From Gadus chalcogrammus (taxonomy: Eukaryota; Chordata; Actinopteri; Gadiformes; Gadidae), in the NCBI RefSeq assembly GCF_026213295.1, contig NC_079421.1, forward strand, positions 21,901,970 through 21,965,969: a stretch of DNA of 64,000 nt. The letters run 5' to 3'. Made by a program: the position numbers and the translations under genes. Below the pieces are notes generated by a model. The model was not told where the DNA came from and ran no database searches. It saw only the letters and a program-made list of their open reading frames with translations. Position 1 is the first letter of the stretch, and every line of letters starts with the position of its first letter. Of this stretch, positions 38,627 through 51,500 are shown one piece after another.

Positions 38627-39096
38627 TGATGAATGGCTCAACCTGTGCACATTGACTGCTCAATGGACAACAGGTGTGCAGCCTCACGCGGCCCCAGAGA
38701 CGGACCAGACTGACCGGGGCAGGTGAGGCCGCCCCAGCCAGCCTTCACCACACGCACTCCCCAGTGGCAATAACTGAATATTAACTTTTTTTTATAAGTG
38801 TACTTATTTTATTTACACCCGTAAGCAAGTTTTAAATCAACCGTCATCATTATATATTTTTGGGGGTTTATTTTTTAAAAACATACTTTAAATGCAACCG
38901 TGAAACTGGTTTGTTTGAGTCTAGAAATTCAGCAACCAAAAAGCAACAGAAAGTATTCACACCGCAAACCTTTTCAGCAAGCTCAGATATTTCTGTGCGA
39001 TGAGAGTACGCGAAAAATAACAAACGCATCCCAGGGTTTAATTTCTGATCTGATATTTCATTGTGTATTCAATACCTTAGACTTTAGAAAATAAAG

Positions 39097-39122
39097 AAGA
39101 AGTGTGTGTGTGTGTGTGTGGT
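39097..39122. repeat. Short TG array
   Basis: (GT)n ending in GGTGGGG; a second TG run with G11 follows at 39199-39220. Confidence 0.75.
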
Positions 39123-39407
39123 GGGGATCTAATTAGTCTTTTACAAATACATTTCTGCTCTTTGCATTATTGCAATGCATGCAAATGAGAGTGAGAGGTG
39201 TGTGTGTGTGGGGGGGGGGGTCTGGGGGGTGTTTGTTCAGCAGTTTGGAGATATCTATCAGCAGTAATGGCCACTCACAAATGCAGGCGGGCTGACAAAC
39301 TGTCCTCTGGGGGCCCGTCTGTCACCAGGGAGGGCCGGGCTCCCTCCCGCCCACCCTCCCCCCTCCACACCCTCCCTCCCTCCCCTGGCTCCACGGCGGC
39401 TCCCTGG

Positions 39408-39463
39408 AGGAGGAGGGGGGGAGGAGGATGAGGGGGAGGAGGGAGGAGGGGGAGGAGGAGGCG
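39408..39463. repeat. G-rich GGA repeat
   Basis: GGAGGAGG, GGGGGAGG and similar. At least four closely spaced G-runs on the + strand are compatible with G-quadruplex formation. Confidence 0.75.
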
Positions 39464-39591
39464 GGGTCAGACAGGGGACTCTGCATACCGGGACGTTAAC
39501 GGCGCTGGGATCGCTGGTCGGGGCGGGGCCGGCGGTGATCGATCAGGCCCGCTAAGGTGTGATGGATCTCTGGTCGGACCCTCCTACATCT

Positions 39592-39618
39592 CCCCCCCCC
39601 CCCCCCCCCCCCCCCCCC
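39592..39618. repeat. C27 homopolymer
   Basis: Twenty-seven consecutive C; a C16 run follows at 39698-39713. Confidence 0.95.
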
Positions 39619-40635
39619 GACGCCGGGAGTCAAGCCTCTGATATTTAGCTTAACCTTTCGAGTCCCGGAGGGGCTGACAATTTGTAAATGAGTATGTCCC
39701 CCCCCCCCCCCCCACCCCCGCTCTGCTGGTGTCAGGGCGGGCTTCTTCTGCCCATCAGGGGGGGCCGGCCCCCACCATGAAGCTGTCTGCAGACATGTTG
39801 TGGAACAGAACATATGATGTCGCTATTATTGAAGATAGCTGTGATATGATATTATAGCTATCCAATTCTCCTTATGTATGGCCCTGTGATGTAGGGAGAA
39901 CTCTTCAGATGTCTCTGCATGCGGATCCCCCATCGCCAGTGTGTGTTCAGCTCTTAACGCTCGTAAACACATACATATACATATTGATTTCTTTCAGCGT
40001 CCTCCATCAGACATACAATGAGTACATATACTAAAGCCTGCATTTCAAAATCGGAAACAAATCCCTTATTTTTTAATACCGCTTATAAAATAAGTACAAC
40101 AGACATGGGAGAGATGTTTTTTGTTAGGTTAGTGCTATTCAAACTTGATCGCATTAGCTATTTGTCTAACTCTTCACTTTGTTTGTTTCCAACCATTTTT
40201 TATTTTTGAAATGGTGTTCATGTTTACATTGTTTGCTCCATTTAGAATCTGCTCAAATCCCTTCACTTGATTTAAGCCATTCAACATTTCTTCACGTCCT
40301 ACGGAAAATGCGTTATATAGTTTTATCAGTTTCGCTGTGGCCTTGCAGTGGCCTGCTTTGTGTTTCTGATCAGGGCCGTGTCAGAGCGGCCCTGAGTGTT
40401 CCTCTTGTCACTCGCGTCCTTGAACAACATCCACGAGGCTCGTCGGAGCTCCTCTGCATCCTCATGCATCCCTGGGTTGACTCATTCGGAGCTCGGGTCC
40501 GTTTTATTCAACCAGCGCTGAATAGACGACACAAACATCCTTGAGACCCCTTTGTCCGTGTGAATACCAGGTCCCAGGTCGGCCACCTGCTCGCTGGAGC
40601 CTCTGTGCAGGTCACTGCTCAAGAGATCGCTGTAA

Positions 40636-40636
40636 A

Positions 40637-40667
<31 letters not shown>

Positions 40668-40812
40668 GGAGTGAGTGTGTTGGTGTTTCTGAGTTTGGCA
40701 GACAGAGAAACAACCAGGAATCTTATCCTACAAAAGCCCACACTACCTCGACCACCTAAACACACGCACACAAACACACACACACGCACACACAAACACA
40801 CACTCATACACC
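40636..40812. repeat. TG block followed by CA block
   Basis: Interrupted TG at 40636-40685 and interrupted CA/AAACA at 40758-40812, separated by about 72 bp of unique sequence. The two blocks are mutually complementary in outline. Confidence 0.8.
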
Positions 40813-41147
40813 AACACCCCATCCACCTTCCTGCTCCCCGTTTGGTATCATCGACAGATGCATTTACACAGGTAGCCATGTCAGGACCTAGATCCAGGAG
40901 GCACCTCTCCGCTATGCCTTTGACCGAGTAGGGGGGTGGGGGGGGGGTTACTTAGCTGAAGACGACCTTAAAGTCTGTTAAATGACGTGAAGCGAGCCCA
41001 CCGCTCCTTAGGAGTTAAATCCTGGTTCCCCCCCTCTCTGAGAAGCCCCCTAGGTCGGTTCATGCGGGTGGTCTGGCAGGGATACGTTAGTTCAGTTGTC
41101 CTCCACTGCTCTGTCATTGGGGCCGACTCGTTCTCATGGTCATTGTG

Positions 41148-41431
41148 TCGTGACCCACTTTTATACAACTCAAACCAACATAATCTACTCCTCCGAAATG
41201 TGCTAGTAAACACACATGCACAATGTAAACATCAAAACAAGCAAAATGAAAGTAATATCTTCATCCCTGCATTCAAAGGATATAACTAGCAATAAAAAAT
41301 AGAAGAGGATCAAATAATACAAATGTATATATTTGTATTTTTTATTTTCTTTTGACCACACACTCCGCGACCCATTCAGAACAAATCCCCAAACAACTTT
41401 AGGGTCGCGACCCACCAGTTAGGAAACACTG
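41148..41431 (-). mobile_element. hAT (Charlie-like) DNA transposon remnant
   Basis: The reverse complement of the right end starts cagtgtttcctaactggtgg and continues gtcgcgaccc. This resembles the CAGTGGTTCTCAACTGGTGGGTCGCGACC terminus of widespread hAT elements. Further GTCGCGACC-type motifs lie at 41366-41374 and GTCGTGACCC at 41148. The opposite terminus is not clear and there is no transposase frame. Confidence 0.55.
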
Positions 41432-41587
41432 TTAGTTTGTTTGTGGATCATGAAGTAGGTCAATTAGTTCAGCCAGCATGCGTTCATTTGTTTATGTTTG
41501 TGCTTGAAATGAAAGTTGGCCAAATGAGTTGGTGGCACTCTCAGTGGCCTCCCTCTATTTTATTTTATTCTTTTCAAGTGCCGTGTG

Positions 41588-41668
41588 ATGTCCCCCAACC
41601 ACACACACAAACACACAAAGTTGCATGCACACTCACGCACGCACGCACGCACGCACTCACACACACAG
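41588..41668. repeat. CA and (GCAC)n array
   Basis: CA units with AAACA, a central cgcacgcacgcacgcacgca run and a CA tail. Confidence 0.8.
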
Positions 41669-42136
41669 CTCTCTCCCAATCTCCCTCTTCATCTTATTCT
41701 CAGTGCCTAACTCTAAGTGTTTTCTTTTAATGAAATTCACTGTAAACGGTGTAGCCAATTAATTGTAGCACAGATAAGCCCTGCAGCCTTTTAATTACAG
41801 AGAAATCACTGGGAACTAAAGTAAATAAATAGTGGTGATATAAACAGACCCTTTTCCCTAGTTGCTCTCCGCGATCACATCTCACGTGCTGCCCTGTGAA
41901 TCCAGTCTCGGTTTTGGTCGAAGGATAGGCTATTAAAAATTGCAACCATAATAAATTATTGTTTGCTCTTATCTGGCAGATGCCACTTAGGGACGTGAAG
42001 TTTTTAATTAACCATTGTCAACGCGTGTCCGTCTAACTGAACAGCATCTGCGAAATGACAATAAATGTCCAAATATTTATCAAGGGGAGGGGGAATATCT
42101 GCATACAAACAAAGCAATTGAAAGGGTTTTTGTGTC

Positions 42137-42138
<2 letters not shown>

Positions 42139-42185
<47 letters not shown>

Positions 42186-42240
42186 GTGTGTGTGTGTGTG
42201 TGTTTGCGTGTGGTTGTGCACATGTACGTGTGTGTGTGTC
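42139..42240. repeat. TG array with TATG interruptions
   Basis: (TG)n broken by TATGTATG, TTTGCG and a GTTGTGCACATGTACG segment. Confidence 0.85.
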
Positions 42241-43191
42241 TTGTCTTTCCCCAAAAATGAATGAATCCTGTCCATGTGTTGCTTCTGATATCGTTTAGCG
42301 TATGCTAATTAACGTAATGGTCTTGATCTGTGGAGAGAAGGGGAGTGTGTGTGTCTGTGTGACAAGGACGTGTTGAATGTGTGGCAGAGTGCCGGTAATC
42401 AAAACCATATATACCCTGAGTTCAGCCTTTGCAATTTGGTGACACCTGCTGCTGTGTGGGACTTAATGATAGAGTGGGCCAAGCCGGCTTTAATTCAGGG
42501 GAACGCTATACATAGTATTCCAAGATCAGGTAGAGTCTCCAAGGGCTTCAGGGACAAACATTTAAAGCTTAAGTGAGTGTTGACCCCCAAACTGATTGTG
42601 CTTCAATATACCTGGAGTAAAAGCAGACAGAAACCTTTGAAACACAGCATAAAGAGACTTTATCCTTGGGGTTCCAATGCTACAGTGGATCCCTCTGATA
42701 TGAAGGGAATGGATGCAATATGGTGCCAGTAGTAGAGGAAAAAACGAAAAGCAGAACTTTGTGAATAATGTGTGTGGAAAGTAGCAGTTGTAAAGAATCA
42801 ATTAAAATGCACTTTGACTCACCTTGAAGGGCAGAGAAATGCATCTAAACAGAGTAACAAAGTCCAAAGTACATTAGGCATGTTGCATTTTTCAGATTTT
42901 TTTTACTTCAAAACATATCCTACTCTAAGGTCATGTTTTTACTGTACTTTAGATGTTTACAGTTTCACGAGCATTGCCTCGAACATCACAGACGGCCAAA
43001 CACAATAAGCCTCTCCTATTTTAGATCCATGGTTTCCACGTCTTCCACACGTACGTGCTGGTGTGTGAAATGGAGTCATGAACCATCCAAACGATCTCCC
43101 AGCAATAAACCTCAAACACCAATGAAAACGCTCGACACAACTGACACATTTATTTAATATTTTTCCAGAAATCTCGGGATGGGGGGCGTGA

Positions 43192-43208
43192 GGGGGGGGG
43201 GGGGGGGG
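43192..43208. repeat. G17 homopolymer
   Basis: Seventeen consecutive G, preceded by GGGGGGCGTGA. Confidence 0.9.
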
Positions 43209-43989
43209 TGAACACATGTACTGCTTAGTGTGACAACGCGTATCCCATGACGACCGTCTCCGCCATGCCCGTCGCCGGGGACTCCGTCGGCGGACAGGAG
43301 CCCCTCAATGCCCCCTGGTCATTATACAAGTGAGTTTCCTCGAAGTCGCCCAATCACTATCTTGTTAGGCTGTGACACGAGGCCCCTGATGTGGCAGCTC
43401 TATTAGCCAGCGGAGTGCACTCTGCAGACAGGCTGCCTGGCCCCGTGACTCCCCACGGGTTGACGGGGTGGGGCAGGGGAATGTGGGGGTGTGGGGGGAG
43501 ACGGGGGGAGCTAACTGCCCAGAATATCTTTCTTTTTTTTCTTTTTGGGGGTGTTTCTGGGAAACAGTGTTTCTGTGTATCGTAGCCTCGGGATGTCTTG
43601 GAACAGGTCTCCCTCGGGGATCTCTGTGAGGGAGGAAGTCAGGCCTGCTGTCTTCTGACCCACCCACTTATATCCCTGAGCAGACTCCTACTGTGCGCTG
43701 AGGAACAGGGCTTTGAGGCGGCGATGGGGGGTGGAAGGCCGCCGTTTGGACGGAGAAGCTTTATGAGGTCGGGCCTAGGGGGAGCGGCCGCTCACACAGA
43801 TGTGTTTCCCCCTCCTACTCAGCCTCATGTGAACGTAGTCATCCAAACGAGCACAAAATAATAGGCGTTGGTTTGAAATTGAACCGAACAAAAGTGAATA
43901 CAAAGAGGACAAAGGACAGACTCACACAAACACAGAACACCTGTGGCGGAGCAGGAAGGGGCCACACAGGTGTGGTCAGCTCCTGATCT

Positions 43990-44012
43990 TTAAAGGTCCC
44001 ATGGCATGCCAC
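43990..44012 (+). mobile_element. Terminal fragment of a TTAA-type element
   Basis: ttaaaggtcccatggcatgc matches, by recollection, the terminus TTAAAGGTCCCATGGCATG of a common fish TTAA-target DNA element. Only this end is visible; no matching right end was found. A minisatellite begins about 60 bp further on. Confidence 0.4.
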
Positions 44013-44074
44013 CAGGTGTGGTGTGATTGGCCTCATAGGGATTCCTCATAGCATAGCATCATAGCATGGGCTTA

Positions 44075-44382
44075 TAGCATAATCTCCTAGCCTAGCCTTA
44101 TAGCATCGTCTCCTAGCCTAGCCTTATAGCATCATCTCCTAGCCTAGCCTTATAGCATCATCTCCTAGCCTAGCCTTATACCATCATCTCCTAGCCTAGC
44201 CTCATAGCATCATCTCCTAGCCTAGCCTCATAACATTATCTCCTAGCCTAGCCTTATAGCATCATCTCCTAGCCTAGCCTTATAGCATCATCTCCTAGCC
44301 TAGCCTTATAGCATCGTCTCCTAGCCTAGCCTTATAGCATCATCTCCTAGCCTAGCCTTATAGCATCGTCTCCTAGCCTAGC
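44075..44382. repeat. Minisatellite, about 12 copies of a 26-bp unit
   Basis: Strict 26-bp period (starts 44075, 44101, 44127, 44153 and so on). The unit contains TAGCATCATCTCC, then TAGCCTAGCC, then TTA. Variants are CATCGTC/CATCATC and CTTA/CTCA. A degenerate lead-in of CATAGCAT repeats (44044-44074) suggests the array grew from a shorter motif. Confidence 0.92.
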
Positions 44383-45291
44383 GTGCCCGTCTAACGGCGT
44401 CCTCCCCTGATTATCCCAGACACTGGGTGCTGAGGACCGGCTACAGCTCCAATCTGCACCTCATTACTTTCCCAAAAGGCCCGGGCTTAGCGCGGGGTAA
44501 TAGACAGAGGGCCCCTTCGCCCTCATTTGTCACGGGCTCCTGGGTCTGAGGCAGAGCCCCCCCTTGAGCACTTGTTGCCGAGTGCTAATCCCGCGCGAGA
44601 CACCAGCACGCTCCTCTGCTTAGCAAACCTCACTCTCTGCCCGTCATGGCTCATGATTTCACTTTCATTTGATGTTTTAATGAAATCCCAGAGACTGCCG
44701 CTGACTGGCAGGCCCCCATTGTGGGGAATTATTCCGTTCTAAGTGCAAGTGGTGGAAACGCGACTCGCCAGTTGTGTGTTTGTTCGCTTCTTCGCTTCAC
44801 AACAAGACAGTGGCTGCACTGCACCGAGCAGCCGCGGTGGCTCCCCCGTACAGAGATGTGTGGTGGACAAAGCCATCGTTAACACCTCGTTAGTGTCCGT
44901 GGTTATGCCTCCTAATGGCGCGTACACAATTACAACGCTGCGGAAAAACGCACAACCCTTAATTCTAATACAACTCATACGGCAGGAATTTAGATTTTTA
45001 TGTATCAGATAACATGTTTTTAATTTCGCTCGCTGCTGTACAGAGGGGAAATTTATGCAATTGCTGACATTTATTCCTCTGCAGACCACAAAATATGAAC
45101 CACCGGCACCATTTATTCAGTTCATTGCAAATAACTGCTACAGGGCAGTAGCCAAAAACGCTAGGGAGTGATTGCTGATGAAAAGGCTTGCGTATCATTA
45201 GCCAAAGTTACCAAATGTACCAGATGAACCCTCGCTCCCCTTCCACAATGTAAATCAAATGAAAGCACTGCTAATGTTGTTCTCCACAACA

Positions 45292-45311
45292 CCCCCCCCC
45301 CCCCCCCCCCC
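45292..45311. repeat. C20 homopolymer
   Basis: Twenty consecutive C, 50 bp before a CT array. Confidence 0.95.
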
Positions 45312-45360
45312 ACGCTGTCGAGGAAGCTCTGCTTGTTCTGTGATGGGCACTGTTGTGTTC

Positions 45361-45429
45361 CTCTCTCTCTCTCTCTCTGTTCTCTCTCTCTCTCTCTCTC
45401 TCTCTCCTCTCTGTTCTCTCTCTCTCTCT

Positions 45430-45483
<54 letters not shown>

Positions 45484-45520
45484 GCCCTCTCCCCCCTCTC
45501 TCTCGCTCTCTCACTCTTTC

Positions 45521-45555
<35 letters not shown>

Positions 45556-45607
45556 CTCTCCCCCCCTCTTTTTCTCTCTCTCTCGCCCCCCCCCCTCTCT
45601 CTCTCCC

Positions 45608-45680
<73 letters not shown>

Positions 45681-45704
45681 CTCTCTCTCTCTCTCTCTCT
45701 CTCC
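45361..45704. repeat. Long CT array, about 340 bp
   Basis: (CT)n blocks with TGTT, CGCC, CCCCC and TTTC interruptions. This is polypurine-polypyrimidine DNA with triplex potential. The LSLS and ER-rich frames on both strands are artefacts. Confidence 0.95.
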
Positions 45705-46016
45705 TGATACTTGGTGCTCGTTACGATTTATTGACGGCGTTTGAACGCTTTGCTGCAGTTAGGGGCCTCCATTATATAAATGAAGAGCGGGATGCCTCCT
45801 GCTCAATAACCCAACATGAGCCGTGCAGCGGGCGTCCGTTTGATTACGGCCGAGGCCTCCGCAGATGATCCGGCCGTCAACTGCTTTAACGCTATATTTA
45901 GTTAATTAACTAATCACGGCGCCCAGCGCGGCGGTTGGACGCCATTTCCCCGCCACGTCGCCGTGGACGACGGGGACTCACTCTTCCCCGCCACCGGAGG
46001 AGCGGGTGCTGGGGGC

Positions 46017-46030
46017 GGGGGGGGGGGGGG
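46017..46030. repeat. G14 homopolymer
   Basis: Fourteen consecutive G; another G14 at 46160-46173. Confidence 0.85.
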
Positions 46031-46317
46031 ATGGAGAAGACTTCTCTAATTAAAATGAATCTGTGACAGTCAGGAACACTAACAGTTACAAACGGCAATC
46101 TGATGCTATTCAACGGGGGATTCTCCATTAATTGGCAAAATGAGGCTCATCAATCACACGGGGGGGGGGGGGGTGTGTGCTGCAGATAGCGCTCTGTCAG
46201 GGGCCCCCACCCCCCCCCCACCGCAGCGGGCTGCGTGTCTGTGGGACACAGGCGTGTGGAGAGAAGCAGCCATTTCCCCTCGCTGCTCTCCATCTCTCGC
46301 TCAGCACTGTCACTCCC

Positions 46318-46319
<2 letters not shown>

Positions 46320-46396
<77 letters not shown>

Positions 46397-46413
46397 GCCC
46401 CCCCCCCCCCCCC
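46320..46413. repeat. Perfect CT array ending in C16
   Basis: About 36 CT units (46320-46392), then CCTCG and C16 (46398-46413), then ttcag. The layout mimics a polypyrimidine tract with an AG acceptor at about 46416-46418, but no formin-like frame follows. Confidence 0.9.
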
Positions 46414-47451
46414 TTCAGTCTATCTTCAGTGGCCACATGTGGCTCTTGGTTCTCCTCTCACTCTGCGACTCGTCTCAGACAGGCTTTGTTTTCCCGTGTC
46501 ACATTTCAAATGTGTATCTTTTCTTCTTAGGGTTATTTCTTCCGCTTCCATTCACTCCTTAGTCCAAAGTGTCAAAAGACTGCGGTGGAATTTGTGGACT
46601 TTTGTAAGATAGTTTCTTAAAGTTACGAGGCGCGAGCTGAAAGGCTTGTAACCCCACGCTGTGTTTAATTGTTACGTGTCACGAATACTCTCAGAACGCT
46701 TGACTCCCTCGCTAACTCACTCACTAGCTAACCGACTCGCACCATTCTCCCTGGTCCCGTTCTCCCTCCACGATGATCGGACGTGATCCAGCGCCCTGAG
46801 ACGTACCCCACCACCACCACCACCCCACCTGCGGGCCTTCTCTATAAATAAACCCTGGCAATAATTGACTGTTTGGTCAATACCGCCGATCAATAGATGA
46901 CTCCTGTTCTCTCTGTCGCTCGATCGGTTTAGGCAATCACTGCGATCGCTGGCTGTAAATTAGTAATTATGCTCCCTGGCCTCCCGGCCGGCCCCGTCGA
47001 CACGTCTGGTGCATGGAGATAGCGGGTTCGGCTCGGAGCGGTGACACCGGCGTACGTACGGTACGCGTTATCGTAGCCATGTGGGCGCCGCCGCCGCGGC
47101 GCTAATAGCACCTGACGTCGCCAAACAGTCTCACATAACGACACGCACTCTGGTTGAAACTCTCGTTAGCCCGGTCGTTAGAGGGAACCGCTGTTTTTGT
47201 CATGGAAGGCACGGCGCTCCACAATTATGTCCTGATGGCCGCCCTCCGACCCCGCTAATGTACAGAGAGCCAACGCAGCCCCCGCACCCTTCCAGTGCTC
47301 CCATTTGAAGATTAACCCCCAATTAGCTGCGTGGTTACGAAGGCCGACCTCGTTGGAGACTAGCGGCTCTGATGAGGGCCCCTGCCACCCATGTTATTAC
47401 AGCAGACCAGATAGCTTTCACTGTGTCACCGCATGGGGAGAGCTGCATGTG

Positions 47452-47487
47452 ACACACACACACGCACACACACACACACACACACAC
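47452..47487. repeat. CA microsatellite
   Basis: (CA)n with GC and AAAA interruptions. Confidence 0.8.
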
Positions 47488-47545
47488 AAAAACACACATG
47501 CCCGCAGACACGCATGACCTCCTGCTCTCAAACGCATGCGTTCAC

Positions 47546-47551
47546 TCCCTC

Positions 47552-47584
<33 letters not shown>

Positions 47585-47590
47585 GTCTCC

Positions 47591-47621
<31 letters not shown>

Positions 47622-47644
47622 TCTCTGTCTCCCTCTCTCCCTCT

Positions 47645-47675
<31 letters not shown>

Positions 47676-47894
47676 CCTCTCCCTCTCCCTCTCCCTCTCT
47701 CTCTCTCCCTCACTCTCTGTCTCCCTCTCTCTCCCTCTCCCCCTCTCCCTCTCTCTCTCTCTCTTTCTCACTCTCTCTATATCACTCACTCTCGCTTGCT
47801 CTCATTTTCTAGTTATCTTTCTCTCGCTCTTTCTCGCTCTCTCACTTATCTCTTGCTCTCTCTTTCTCTTTTTCTCGATCTCTTTCTCATTTTC

Positions 47895-47895
<1 letters not shown>
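47546..47895. repeat. CT-rich pyrimidine array
   Basis: CTCTC blocks with CCCT, GTCTC, TCACTC, TTTCTCG and TATATC variants over about 350 bp. Confidence 0.9.
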
Positions 47896-47899
<4 letters not shown>

Positions 47900-47930
<31 letters not shown>

Positions 47931-47960
47931 GCACACACACACACACCCACCCACACACAG
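47900..47960. repeat. CA microsatellite
   Basis: (CA)n with GACGC and CCACCC interruptions, directly after the CT array. Confidence 0.85.
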
Positions 47961-49330
47961 CTAGCAGGGCCTAAGCCCCTGCCCGTTAACAGGAACAGGG
48001 ATGTGTGCGACACGCTGACCGGCTGAACCCCCAGCTGACCTTGAATTGACTTTCAGTGATTGAGACTTAGTGTTGATCCCAGGGCTTTCTGCCTCCTTGG
48101 TCCACAGCGTTCCGCCCTGGTCCCGGAACGCGGCCCCAGATCCCTGGGACCCCGCGTGCGTGTTGATGGTTCAGCACGCCTCTTCTACGTATCCCTTTGC
48201 AGAGCATCGCGACGGCCACGTGTCGCTACATACACACCGATGCGGTGGAATCCTGAACAACGCTCTCACCGTTTCGTTACCGTACCCATCGCGGACGTTC
48301 AACCGTGTTTCAGATTAGATTGACATCGATTTTCGTCACGTTGCTATGAAAATTCTACCTCGATGTAGATGTGACAGGCGCACTGATACAAACACATGCA
48401 CGTCCACGCACGTCCACACGCACCAGCATCCCTAGGGTGCGCACCGCAACACGCGTGTGTGTGTCGGCAATTAGTGGTTAACACATGGCTGTACATGGAG
48501 ACGTCTGTGTCCAGCTGAAGCCGCTGCCGGGGCCCAGAGGAGCCCGCGCAGGTGTTAAGGAACACTTTCTGAGCTGTGATGATGGGGGTTATTTTTAGCA
48601 CAGCCCTATTAAACCGAGTCCGGCCCCCCCTCAACAACCTACAGAAAGCACCGAGACCAAGCTGAACCTACAGAAGTAAAGTTCCCTATTCTGTTTTAAA
48701 GTAGTACGGTTACTTTAAATTCTTCAGCGAGAAAGGTCAACACCCCAAATTCTATTCCCGGATAAATAAATTACTGTTTTACCTTGTCAAATCTTACCTT
48801 CTTAACATAGAACAAGAAAGAACTTTTGGGTGCATCAAATTGCCTCTCTGGGTTTGAGAGACTTTAAAGAGTGAAGATGACGTCAAATAAACAGCAACAA
48901 CATAACTGATTTAGCATCCAAATCAAAGACACAGAAAAGCGTGTTTTTCGCCCAGTTCCCAGTGGGTGTTTTTCCAGTGGAGTGGGGATTTGATGCGGTG
49001 ACAATACAGAGAGTGTAGTGACATTAGAGAGGAGTGATTGACCAGTTTGTCCTCGCGCTGTGGGGCCTGTCTGAGCAGTAAAAGGCAGCTGGTTGGTTAT
49101 TTAATGGCCCTGAAGTTCGGAGTCCCGACCGGGTTCTTGCGGACTACCTGAGGCTCAGAAGGTCAAAACACTCATCTTTTTATTTTTCGTCCGTCCCTCC
49201 AATTACAAAATCCTTGGTTTCATTTTTTTGTATTTCCCTCTTCGTCTTCCAGGTTTTGGTTTGACGTTGGCTGGTGTAGAATCAACAGTGTATGCACTGG
49301 GTTTACTCCACAGCAGCAGAGACAGGGTTT

Positions 49331-49374
49331 ACACGATCTCTCCTTAAGGTTTGTCTCTGAAGGAGAGATCGTGT
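49331..49374. repeat. Perfect 15-bp inverted repeat (stem-loop)
   Basis: ACACGATCTCTCCTT (49331-49345) pairs exactly with AAGGAGAGATCGTGT (49360-49374) around a 14-nt loop. The right arm is followed by TTTTTATATATATAC. Confidence 0.9.
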
Positions 49375-49647
49375 TTTTATATATATACACACACACTCCG
49401 ATACAGACCGGAGAGAGGAATCAGATATCATACAATAAGATTAGTAATACAAACGCAGGTTCGTCTTGCTGAAGATTGTATTATGTTTAAAGTGCTCGAA
49501 ATTATAAACAGTCACCAGAGACTTGGAGTTTTATTTCGGGAATGACAATTATGATCTCAAATTGCACAAAGAAAACTCTCCCGCAAACCCAGAGGACCTA
49601 GAATAACGAGTTCCTCCAAAGCGTTTAAATGACAGCCACCGCTGAGT

Positions 49648-50112
<465 letters not shown>

Positions 50113-50489
50113 AATGTATAAGCGATAGCTTTGAGGCAGAATTATAGCGGGGGGGGGGGAAGAGGCCCCTTTCCATCGGAATGATTAAAATGATGGAGGA
50201 CAGCAGAGAACTATTCATCTCACAGTAAGGTGACCAGGTGCTGACCCCCCCCCCCCCAACCCCGCTGTACATGCGTGTTTATGCACATGTGACCAAGTGT
50301 GTGTCTGTGTGTGTCACTGATCCAGAGCCAGTTGTGTGAGGGGCCCGACGTGAGGGTAGGGTAGGCCCCCGGCAGGACGGGGACCCAAACCCCCCCACAG
50401 ACTCCGTGTTGGTCTGACCCGGGCTGTCGCCGCAGACTCGGTCTGTTCGGCTGTTTTCCGGTGGACAGCGCCACATCACCAGCGGAGGG

Positions 50490-50725
50490 GGGCGGGGGGC
50501 CTACAGGCGGGCGGGGGCCCTACAGGCGGGCAGGGGGGGCTACAGGCGGGCGGGAGCCCTACAGGCGGGTGGGGGCCCTACAGGCGGGCGGGGGCCCTAC
50601 AGGCGGGCGGGGGGCCTACAGGCGGGCGGGGGCCCTACAGGCGGGCGGGGGCCCTACAGGCGGGCGGGGGCCCTACAGGCGGGCGGGGGCCCTACAGGCG
50701 GGCGGGGGGGCCTAACGGCGGCGGG
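50490..50725. repeat. G-rich minisatellite, about 12 copies of a 19-bp unit
   Basis: Units of CTACAGGCGGGCGGGGGCC with 19-20 bp spacing from 50501. Variants are GGGGGC/GGGGGG and one CAGGGG. The last copy is degenerate (cctaacggcggcgggg). The G-runs on + give many G-quadruplex options. Frames read as repeated TGGRGPYRRAG. Confidence 0.93.
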
Positions 50726-51400
50726 GTGGTGTGGCGTGGTGACTGGTTCAGTGTGAGCTGAGCCGGGGGGGGTTTGGGGGTACACACACGGCTGCCAGCT
50801 CCATGTCTGTCTCCCGTTGGTGTGATCGGTGTTGTTCTGTTTGGCTGTCATGCGAGTGCACCTCTTTAGGAGGCCGTTGGGTTGTTTGGGTGTCGCAGGA
50901 TGATCGCTCGTTCCTTTCTGAACCTGGGTTTTATTCCGGTCGGTTCCCTTATCACCGTCTTCGTGATTTGAGATGGCCGGTGAATTGACTTCTGTTTCCT
51001 TGCATTCTATGTTTCACCGACACAATCTGCTCATGAAGGAGAGAGAAGGAGTTCAGGGATGTATAATAATGTCTCCATCCTCATAATTTAAAGTTGTTCG
51101 TTATTTCATATCTTTTTGACATATGTAGAGATTAATGCACCTGGTTTCAAATGAATGTGGTAATGATTACATCTGCGGTTTATCATTATAAAATATAACG
51201 AACCGAAAAATCTGTTTTTTTCTCTTTTATAAATATGCCGACACCGACAGTTTGTTGAACTCAACATATGCTTTGCACATTCTAATGAAAAGGTGTTTAG
51301 CTCCAGGAGTCTGATGTGATCTCTGTGGTCTGGATGGAAGCACTTTAACTGGAGTGTTAAGATATACTAAGTAAAGGTTAAAACATTTCAATTACAGTGT

Positions 51401-51500
51401 NNNNNNNNNNNNNNNNNNNNNNNNNNNNNNNNNNNNNNNNNNNNNNNNNNNNNNNNNNNNNNNNNNNNNNNNNNNNNNNNNNNNNNNNNNNNNNNNNNNN
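51401..51500. other. Assembly gap (100 N)
   Basis: Exactly 100 unknown bases, a conventional placeholder for a gap of unknown size. It abuts a C31 homopolymer (51501-51531), the likely cause of sequencing failure. Confidence 0.97.

Noticed and set aside
45161..45868. LSLSLS and ER-rich open frames of 117-171 residues
   Set aside because: Translation of the CT/GA array. The same applies to 16130-16766, 46140-46612, 47418-48026 and 51845-52316.
46320..46425. CT array plus C16 and CAG resembling a 3' splice site
   Set aside because: No conserved coding sequence follows; it is a chance arrangement of simple repeats.
50461..50715. 84-residue GGPTGGRGPYRRAG open frame
   Set aside because: It is a translation of the 19-bp minisatellite.
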